Below, in pieces: positions 5,078-9,870 of a DNA stretch of 9,870 bases. Within the stretch, counting starts at the first letter, position 1, and each line of letters begins with the position of its first letter. A program made the translations under genes and the position numbers. The DNA is from a bacterium (GTDB lineage: Bacteria > CG2-30-53-67 > CG2-30-70-394), in the NCBI GenBank assembly GCA_024278555.1, contig JAJRSX010000048.1, positions 1 to 9,870 on the forward strand, given 5' to 3'. The notes beneath the pieces are model-generated. The model was not told the DNA's origin and did no database searches. It saw only the letters and a list, made by a program, of their open reading frames with translations.

Positions 5078-6316
5078 TCACGCCAGCAGGCGGGCGGCGT
5101 GGAGGAGGATCTGGCGGGCGAGGGTGCGCTTGTCGGTACGCGGCAGTTCCCAGCGGCCGCCGTCGCCGTCGAGGAGGGTGGCGGCGTTGTCGGGGGAGGC
5201 GAAGCCGATCCCCGGCGCCGTGATGTCATTGGCCACCACCAGGTCCATCCCCTTGCGCCGGAGCTTGGCCAGGGCGTGGGCCTCGATGTCGCCGCTCTCG
5301 GCGGCGAAGCCGACAAAGAGCTGGCCCGGCCGGCGCTCGGCGGCGAGGGTGGCGAGGAGGTCCGGGGTCGCCTCCACCGTCAGGGCGGCCGGGAGCTCTC
5401 CCTTGGGGCACTTGCCGGGGAGCGGCGCGGGGAAGCGGAGATCACCCACCGCCGCGGCCATCACCAACAGGTCGCAATCGGCGAGGTGGGAGCGCAGGGC
5501 GGCGAGCATCTCCTCGGCGGAGACCACCGGGATCGCCTCGACCCCCGCCGGCACCGCGACCTCGGTGGGGCCGTGGACGAGGGTGACCTCGGCGCCGAGG
5601 GCCCGTCCCGCCTCGGCGATGGCGAAGCCCATCCGGCCGGTGGAGGGGTTGGAGAGGAAGCGAACCGCGTCGAGGTGCTCGCGGGTGGCGCCGGCGGAGA
5701 CCAGCAGCCGGCGGCCGGCGAGGGGGCGGTCGCCGAGGTGCTCCACCACCGCGTCGACGATCCGCGCCGGCTCCGCCAGCCGCCCCTCGCCCACCTCCCC
5801 ACACGCCATCGCCCCCCGCTCGGGGGGGACGAGGTGGTGGCCGTCGCCCTCCAAAATCGCCACGTTGCGCCGGGTCGCCGGGTGGTCCCACATACGCGGG
5901 TTCATCGCCGGGGCGATGAGCAGCCGGGCCGGCGCGGCGAGGAGCAGGGCACAGACGGTGTTGTCGGCGACCCCGTGGGCGAGCTTGGCGAGGGTGTTGG
6001 CGGTCGCCGGGCAGACGATGACCACCTCCGCCTCGCGGCCGCCGGCGACGTGGGGGATCTCCCCCTCGGCGGGCGGCGCCGTATCGGTGATCACCGGCAC
6101 GCCGGTGAGGGAGGCGAAGGTGAGCGGGGTGACGAAGCGGGTCGCCGCCTCGGTCATCGCGACCCGCACCACCGCCCCCTCCTCCTGCAGCGCGCGGAGG
6201 ACGAGGACCGCCTTGTAGGCGGCGATCGAGCCGGTCACCGCGAGGAGACAGCGGACACCGGCGAGCCGCCCGCGGTCGGCAGATGGCTTGCCGTTCTGGT
6301 GCGCCCCGCCGCTCAT
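5078..6316 (-). CDS. coaBC: Phosphopantothenoylcysteine synthetase/decarboxylase CoaBC (Dfp)
   Basis: This is the bifunctional enzyme (412 residues from the ATG) that condenses 4'-phosphopantothenate with cysteine using CTP and decarboxylates the product with FMN, in coenzyme A synthesis. The N-terminal CoaC half shows TGSIAAYK, the active-site histidine in IPHVAGG (H89), PAMNPRMW (136-143) and the catalytic cysteine in GAMACGEVGEGR (C172). The CoaB half shows SAGATRE, SNPSTGRMG (222-230), AAAVGDLRF, TPDLLATL and KLRRKGMDLVVAND. Several CoaB positions differ from the common forms (SAGGT, NRSSGKMG, AAAVADYR), but the motifs are recognisable. The reading frame could also start at a TTG two codons earlier (6322). 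Neither start has a good Shine-Dalgarno, so I chose the ATG. The gene is the last of the priA-to-coaBC run, 57 bp after rpoZ. No clear terminator follows. Confidence 0.95.
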   Translation of the reverse strand: MSGGAHQNGKPSADRGRLAGVRCLLAVTGSIAAYKAVLVLRALQEEGAVVRVAMTEAATRFVTPLTFASLTGVPVITDTAPPAEGEIPHVAGGREAEVVIVCPATANTLAKLAHGVADNTVCALLLAAPARLLIAPAMNPRMWDHPATRRNVAILEGDGHHLVPPERGAMACGEVGEGRLAEPARIVDAVVEHLGDRPLAGRRLLVSAGATREHLDAVRFLSNPSTGRMGFAIAEAGRALGAEVTLVHGPTEVAVPAGVEAIPVVSAEEMLAALRSHLADCDLLVMAAAVGDLRFPAPLPGKCPKGELPAALTVEATPDLLATLAAERRPGQLFVGFAAESGDIEAHALAKLRRKGMDLVVANDITAPGIGFASPDNAATLLDGDGGRWELPRTDKRTLARQILLHAARLLA

Positions 6317-6373
6317 CTGCAATGGCCAAGGTGGAAGGGCGACCCACGCCGTGTGGCGACGACCTCCGCCGCC

Positions 6374-6778
6374 CTACTTCTCTTCAGGCTTCTTCTCCTC
6401 GGGCTTCGCAGCCGACCCGGCAGCCTCTTCCTTCTTCGGCTCCGCCCGCATCACCGCGTTGAGGAAGCCGGTAAAGCCGCCCAGATCCTCAGCCTTCTGC
6501 TCGCCTCCCTCTACCTCGACCCGCTCGTACGGCGCCGGGATCTCGCCGGCGGCGCGCTGCGCCTCCACCTCCGCCCACTCCTCGTCGGTGTAGGCACGGA
6601 GCTTACCCACGAGCATCTCTTCCAGAGCCTGGCTGGTGGGCTTCTTGTAGTCACTGGGGACGAGGCAGGGAACGCCCCCCTGGAGCTCTCGCGCCCGCTG
6701 CACCACCACGTGGCAGAGGCGGTAAAGGTTATCGTCGATCCCCTGCTCAACGATCTTCAGCGGTTCCAGGATGGCCAT
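6374..6778 (-). CDS. rpoZ: RNA polymerase omega subunit, divergent
   Basis: This 134-residue protein matches omega in its middle part: DDNLYRLCHVVVQRARELQGG followed by SDYKKPTSQALEEMLVGKL corresponds to the family's NRFELV..AA.RARQL...G and KP..AL.EI..GK blocks. Omega binds beta-prime, helps assemble RNA polymerase and, in many bacteria, forms one ppGpp site. The N-terminus lacks the MARVTVEDCL signature of most proteobacterial omegas, which contributes to that ppGpp site in E. coli. The C-terminus is extended by a Lys/Glu-rich tail with a repeated PEEK. The ATG is well supported by an AAGGAG seven bases upstream. Position directly after gmk is the common bacterial arrangement and strengthens the call. 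An unrelated small protein is unlikely given sequence plus synteny. Confidence 0.85.
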   Translation of the reverse strand: MAILEPLKIVEQGIDDNLYRLCHVVVQRARELQGGVPCLVPSDYKKPTSQALEEMLVGKLRAYTDEEWAEVEAQRAAGEIPAPYERVEVEGGEQKAEDLGGFTGFLNAVMRAEPKKEEAAGSAAKPEEKKPEEK

Positions 6779-6785
6779 GCGTTGT

Positions 6786-6791
6786 CTCCTT
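6786..6791 (-). promoter_or_regulatory. Ribosome binding site of rpoZ
   Basis: AAGGAG on the minus strand lies seven bases before the rpoZ ATG (6778). It is the best Shine-Dalgarno in the window and fixes the start. It comes just after the GC-rich hairpin at 6795-6810. Confidence 0.85.
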
Positions 6792-6794
6792 GGA

Positions 6795-6810
6795 CCGGCC
6801 CGCGGGCCGG
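6795..6810 (-). other. Perfect 16-bp palindrome/hairpin before the rpoZ ribosome binding site
   Basis: CCGGCCCGCGGGCCGG is a perfect palindrome that folds as a six-bp GC stem with a four-base CGCG loop. It sits between the gmk stop and the rpoZ Shine-Dalgarno, three bases from the latter. No T-run follows. It could act as an mRNA processing or stability element, or affect rpoZ translation. Confidence 0.5.
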
Positions 6811-6813
6811 GGG

Positions 6814-6829
6814 TGGGGTCTACACCCCA
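6814..6829 (-). other. Hairpin holding the gmk stop codon in its loop
   Basis: Arms TGGGGT and ACCCCA (six pairs) enclose a four-base loop (GTAG on the minus strand) that contains the gmk TAG stop. With the next hairpin (6795-6810), it forms two tandem stems in the short gmk-rpoZ junction. Confidence 0.45.
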
Positions 6830-7488
6830 AAGGTTTCACGAATCAGAACGCGGCGTCCGTCGGTGGGACGGGCCTGGACCTCCAGGTCACGGGCGGCGTA
6901 GTCCACCGTCCGGCCGGCGCGGACGCGCAAGATACCCTCCAGCGTCGTCTTTGCAAACTCCAGGTCACCATTCACGACCCAGTAATCGAAGGCGTCACAG
7001 GCGGCGATCTCGCGCACCGCGTTGTTCAGGCGACGGGCGATCACCTCCGGCGCGTCCTGAGCGCGACCGCGCAGGCGCTGCTCCAGGACCTCCATCGACG
7101 GCGGCAGGACAAAGATGGTGGTGGGCGCCAAGGCGGCGTCGCGCCGCAGGCTCTCCGCCCCCTGAATATCCACGTCCACCACCACGTCCTGACCGGCGGC
7201 GAGGGGCGTGGCGACGCTCTGCCGGGCGGTGCCGTAGAGGTTGCCGTGGACCTCCGCCCACTCGAGAAATTCGCCCGCCTCGCGCATCCGGTGGAAGGTC
7301 GCCTCGTCGACAAAGTGGTACTCGCGACCATCCACCTCCCCCGGACGCGGTGCCCGGGTGGTGTGGGAGAGGGTGTAGACGAGGTTCGGAAGGCGCTCCA
7401 CGAGGTGGTTACAGAGGGTCGTCTTGCCCGCCCCCGAAGGGGCGGAGACCACCGCCAGGATGCCGTTGCGGCTCGGATCGCTACTCAA
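6820..7488 (-). CDS. gmk: Guanylate kinase
   Basis: This complete 222-residue cytosolic enzyme phosphorylates GMP to GDP with ATP. Visible are the P-loop SGAGKTT (18-24), the GMP-binding SHTTRAPRPGEVDGREYHF (41-59), EFLEWAEVHGNLYGT (73-87), VDVDIQGA (104-111) and the lid segment RLRGRAQDAPEVIARRL (137-153). Length fits the family (about 205-225). The start appears to be TTG at 7488, whose first bases overlap the yicC stop (8-bp overlap). No ATG lies before the P-loop, and later GTG codons would remove the first strand. A weak AGGTG lies eight bases upstream. The overlap suggests translational coupling to yicC. Gmk next to rpoZ and yicC is a widespread arrangement. Confidence 0.97.
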   Translation of the reverse strand: MSSDPSRNGILAVVSAPSGAGKTTLCNHLVERLPNLVYTLSHTTRAPRPGEVDGREYHFVDEATFHRMREAGEFLEWAEVHGNLYGTARQSVATPLAAGQDVVVDVDIQGAESLRRDAALAPTTIFVLPPSMEVLEQRLRGRAQDAPEVIARRLNNAVREIAACDAFDYWVVNGDLEFAKTTLEGILRVRAGRTVDYAARDLEVQARPTDGRRVLIRETFGV

Positions 7489-8347
7489 GGTTCTGCACCT
7501 GCTCGCGGAGCTGATCGATGGTCTCCTTCAGGCTCACCACCCGCTCGGTGATCGACAGCCTTCCGGACTTCGAGCCGATGGTGTTGGTCTCGCGCACCAT
7601 CTCCTGACAGAGAAAGTCGAGGCGCCGCCCCACCGGCCCGTCCGCCTCCAGGGCCGCGGTAAAGGTCGACAGGTGGGCGCGCAGGCGGGTCACCTCTTCC
7701 TGGATGTCGGCGCGCATGGCGAGCAGCGCCACCTCCTGCTCCAGGCGACCCGGCTCCACCTCGACGCCGAGCTCCGCCACCCGACCGCGCACCCGCTCCA
7801 TGAGCTCCTCGCGCACCCCCTCCGCCTCCCCCTCCACCTCCGCCACCAGGGTGGACAGGGTGGCGAGGCGGCGGCGGAGGTCGGCGACGAGCTGCGCCCC
7901 CTCCCGCCGGCGGGCCGCGTCCCACTCCTGGACGGCGTCCTCGAGCGCGGGCTCAAGATCGACCCAGATAGCTTCATCGTCAGTGGGTTCCGGTTGAACC
8001 GCAAAGAACTCCCGGAACCCCATGAGGAGGGCGAGGTCGATCTCCCCTTCAACGCCGGTGGCCTCCTTCACCATCCGCAAGGCGCCCGCCGCCTCCTGCA
8101 ACCCCTCGGTGTCGACACGGAGCTGACCGCCCTGCTCGACCGATGATCGTTTGACGAAGACCTCCACCCGACCGCGCCGCAGGGTGCGCCGCACCATCCC
8201 CTTGACCCGCTCCTCCAGCCCCATGAGGTCGCGCGGCAGGCGGCACACCACCTCACCGTGACGGTGGTTCACCGAGCGCACCTCCACCTGCACCGCGCCA
8301 CGCCCGGCTCCACCACCGCGTCCGAATCCCGTCATGCTACACACCAT
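7481..8347 (-). CDS. yicC: YicC family protein (putative endoribonuclease)
   Basis: This protein of 288 residues (E. coli YicC has 287) has the YicC-like N-terminal domain beginning MVCSMTGFGRG, close to the family's M-RSMTGFAR, and the C-terminal DUF1732 region with GRRLDFLCQEMVRETNTIGSKS and the ending ETIDQLREQVQNLE. E. coli YicC has been reported as an RNase involved in turnover of the small RNA RyhB, and the family was earlier called stress-induced. Substrates here are unknown. An in-frame ATG at 8431 would give 316 residues, but it would overlap priA and add a tail the family lacks. The ATG at 8347 has GGGAG six bases upstream and matches the family start. The gene lies between priA and gmk. 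Confidence 0.93.
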   Translation of the reverse strand: MVCSMTGFGRGGGAGRGAVQVEVRSVNHRHGEVVCRLPRDLMGLEERVKGMVRRTLRRGRVEVFVKRSSVEQGGQLRVDTEGLQEAAGALRMVKEATGVEGEIDLALLMGFREFFAVQPEPTDDEAIWVDLEPALEDAVQEWDAARRREGAQLVADLRRRLATLSTLVAEVEGEAEGVREELMERVRGRVAELGVEVEPGRLEQEVALLAMRADIQEEVTRLRAHLSTFTAALEADGPVGRRLDFLCQEMVRETNTIGSKSGRLSITERVVSLKETIDQLREQVQNLE

Positions 8348-8353
8348 CGAGAT

Positions 8354-8358
8354 CTCCC
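8354..8358 (-). promoter_or_regulatory. Ribosome binding site deciding the yicC start
   Basis: GGGAG on the minus strand lies six bases before the ATG at 8347. This supports that start over the upstream in-frame ATG at 8431 inside priA. Confidence 0.7.
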
Positions 8359-8391
8359 GCCCCTCGCCGCCGGGGACGGTAAAGAGGGGCG
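8358..8391 (-). promoter_or_regulatory. Eight-bp stem-loop in the priA-yicC gap touching the yicC ribosome binding site
   Basis: Read on the minus strand, CGCCCCTC (8391-8384) pairs perfectly with GAGGGGCG (8365-8358) around an 18-base loop. The 3' arm ends in the first base of the GGGAG ribosome binding site. The structure fills most of the 58-bp gap. It could modulate yicC translation or mark an mRNA processing site. No T-run is present, so it is not an intrinsic terminator. Confidence 0.45.
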
Positions 8392-8405
8392 CCGGAGGCG
8401 TCAAC

Positions 8406-9869
8406 TTACGCCACCTGCTGCGGATCGACATCGATCTTCAGACGCACGGCCCGCGGCGGCTGGACGAGGTCGGTGTAGCGGAAGCGGCGCACGGCGGCGT
8501 GGAGCGGCGGGCGGGGGCCGGAGAGCAAGAGGTGGTGGCGGTAGCGGTCGTTGACCCGGGCGACCATGGCCGGGGTCGGGCCGAGGGTCCGGACCCCCTC
8601 CTGGCCGCGCCACCACGCCGCCACGGTGTCGAGGTAGGCGCGCACCGCCCCATCCTGTCGCCCCTCGGCAACCAGGAGGACGAGGTGGCCGAAGGGGGGG
8701 AGGCCGAATGCCTCGCGACCGGCGAGTTCAGTGACCGCGAAGCGATCATAGTCGTGGGCGGCAACCGCCTGCAGGACCGGACTCTCCGGCTGGAAGGTCT
8801 GCACGATCACCTCCCCCGGCCCTTCGCGACCACAGCGACCGGCGACCTGGGAGAGGAGCTGAAAACACCGCTCGGCGGCGCGGAAGTCGGGGACCATCAG
8901 CGCCAGGTCGGCCAGCAGCACCCCCACCAGGGTGACCCGGCCGAGGTGGTGGCCCTTGGTGACGATCTGGGTGCCGAGGAGGATGTCCGCCTCGCCCGCG
9001 TGCATCCGCCCGAGGAGCCGCTGGTGGGCCCCGGCGCCGGCGGTGGTATCGCGGTCCATGCGCACGATCCGCGCCTCCGGGAAGAGGTGGTGGAGCCGCT
9101 CCTCCACCTTCTGAGTACCGACCCCGGCGAGCTGGAGGGCGGTCTTGCCGCAGGCGGGACAGGCGATCGACGGGGTGGCGCGATAGCCGCACAGGTGGCA
9201 GCGGCCCATGCCGTCAAGCCGGTGGTAGGTGAGGGTTGTGGCGCAGTGGGGGCAACCGATCGCCTCACCGCAGGCGGCGCACTGGACCGCCCGGGCGTAG
9301 CCCCGCCGGTTGAGGAAGATGAGCGTCTGCTCGCCGCGCTCGAGGCGCGCGCCGATGGCGGTGAGGAGGCGGGAGGAGAAGAGGCCGCGCAGGGGAGCCC
9401 TGCGCATGTCCACCAGGTGGACCGGCGGCAGGGGCTGGCCGGTGGCGCGATGCGCCAGCCGCAGGTGGCGGTAACGGCCGGTGGTGGCGTGGTGAAGGCT
9501 CTCCATCGACGGGGTGGCACTGCCCAGGACCACCAGGGCGCCCGCCTGGCCGCCACGCACGACGGCGAGGTCGCGGCCGTGGTAACGGGGCTGCTCCTCC
9601 TGCTTGTACGACGGGTCGTGCTCCTCATCCACCACGATGAGCCCGAGCCGCTCCAGGGGCGCGAAGATCGCCGAGCGGGTCCCCACCACCACCGGCCGCT
9701 CGCCGTCCCTGATCGCCCGCCACTGGGCGCGGCGGGCGCCGGCGGCGAGGCCGCTGTGCTGGATCGCCACCTGTCCCCCGAACCGCTCGGCGAAGGCGGC
9801 GGCGACCTGCGGGGTGAGGCCGATCTCCGGGACGAGCACCAGGACCTGCCCCCCCGCCGCCACCACCCC
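8406..9869 (-). CDS. priA: Primosomal replication restart helicase PriA (5' end outside the window)
   Basis: This is the C-terminal part (487 codons) of the 3'-to-5' superfamily 2 helicase that reloads the replisome at stalled forks. The frame is open to the window edge, so the GTG at 9866 is internal. Visible in order are LVLVPEIGLTPQ (motif Ia), GTRSAIFAP, the Walker B box DEEH (coding bases 9629-9618) with DPSYKQEEQPRYHGRD, LGSATPSMES (motif III), eight zinc-binding cysteines in four CxxC-like pairs (about 9284-9146), GTQIVTKGHH, PDFRAAERCFQLLSQVAGRCGR (motifs V-VI), and the C-terminal domain around FGLPPFGHL. Motif VI usually reads VAGRAGR; a cysteine replaces the alanine here. The missing N-terminal part should hold the 3' DNA-binding and winged-helix domains and the Walker A lysine. 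The gene ends 58 bp before yicC. Confidence 0.96.
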   Translation of the reverse strand, partial: GVVAAGGQVLVLVPEIGLTPQVAAAFAERFGGQVAIQHSGLAAGARRAQWRAIRDGERPVVVGTRSAIFAPLERLGLIVVDEEHDPSYKQEEQPRYHGRDLAVVRGGQAGALVVLGSATPSMESLHHATTGRYRHLRLAHRATGQPLPPVHLVDMRRAPLRGLFSSRLLTAIGARLERGEQTLIFLNRRGYARAVQCAACGEAIGCPHCATTLTYHRLDGMGRCHLCGYRATPSIACPACGKTALQLAGVGTQKVEERLHHLFPEARIVRMDRDTTAGAGAHQRLLGRMHAGEADILLGTQIVTKGHHLGRVTLVGVLLADLALMVPDFRAAERCFQLLSQVAGRCGREGPGEVIVQTFQPESPVLQAVAAHDYDRFAVTELAGREAFGLPPFGHLVLLVAEGRQDGAVRAYLDTVAAWWRGQEGVRTLGPTPAMVARVNDRYRHHLLLSGPRPPLHAAVRRFRYTDLVQPPRAVRLKIDVDPQQVA

Positions 9870-9870
9870 C

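Noticed and set aside
3823-5223. A 466-codon plus-strand frame running from the acyl-CoA synthetase into coaBC
   Set aside because: It is antisense to two real genes and crosses the intergenic repeats. It has no motif and no ribosome binding site noted.
4991-6901. A 636-codon open frame on the plus strand across coaBC and rpoZ
   Set aside because: It is antisense to two clearly recognised genes. It is low-complexity, Gly/Arg/His-rich, and shows no family motif. Long antisense frames are expected at this GC content.
8348-8431. An N-terminal extension of YicC starting at the ATG at 8431
   Set aside because: It would overlap the end of priA and add 28 residues foreign to the family, while the ATG at 8347 has a good ribosome binding site and the family start.

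Overview
The window is a GC-rich, gene-dense piece of a bacterial chromosome. The gene content and the order priA-yicC-gmk-rpoZ-coaBC suggest a Gram-negative bacterium of the Proteobacteria or a related phylum such as Desulfobacterota or Nitrospirota. A closer placement is not supported. The omega subunit lacks the N-terminal MARVTVEDCL signature usual in Proteobacteria, which argues against an ordinary gamma- or betaproteobacterium. I see no phage, transposase, CRISPR, tRNA or rRNA signal.

Layout. (1) 1-2921, plus strand: the 3' part of a PfkB-family sugar kinase (probably fructokinase), then a complete sucrose-phosphate synthase fused to a sucrose-phosphate phosphatase domain. Together these look like a sucrose synthesis and recycling locus, as in methylotrophs, chemolithotrophs and cyanobacteria that make sucrose as a compatible solute or carbon store. 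(2) 2995-4809, minus strand: a long-chain acyl-CoA synthetase (AMP-forming, FAA1 type), convergent with the sucrose gene. (3) 4810-5077: the largest intergenic gap (268 bp), with an octamer repeat array and a cluster of palindromes upstream of the synthetase. (4) 5078-9870, minus strand: a housekeeping run read priA (5' end outside the window) -> yicC -> gmk -> rpoZ -> coaBC, with short gaps or overlaps. It covers replication restart, RNA turnover, GMP phosphorylation, the RNA polymerase omega subunit and coenzyme A synthesis.

The most unusual feature is non-coding. Three copies of one composite element lie at gene borders around the sucrose gene (577-628 on plus; 718-667 and 3016-2973 on minus). 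Each has three or four tandem octamers of the type NNNTAGGG, then exactly five nucleotides, then a hairpin with six-nucleotide arms and a three-nucleotide loop. Arm sequences differ between copies while pairing is mostly kept. Two copies supply the last codons and TAG stop of the gene they end. The third abuts the start codon of the sucrose gene, where no Shine-Dalgarno sequence is visible. The G-rich strands could form G-quadruplexes. Other structures of interest are an 8-bp stem before the yicC ribosome binding site, two tandem hairpins between gmk and rpoZ (one with the gmk stop codon in its loop), and adjacent perfect palindromes upstream of the acyl-CoA synthetase.
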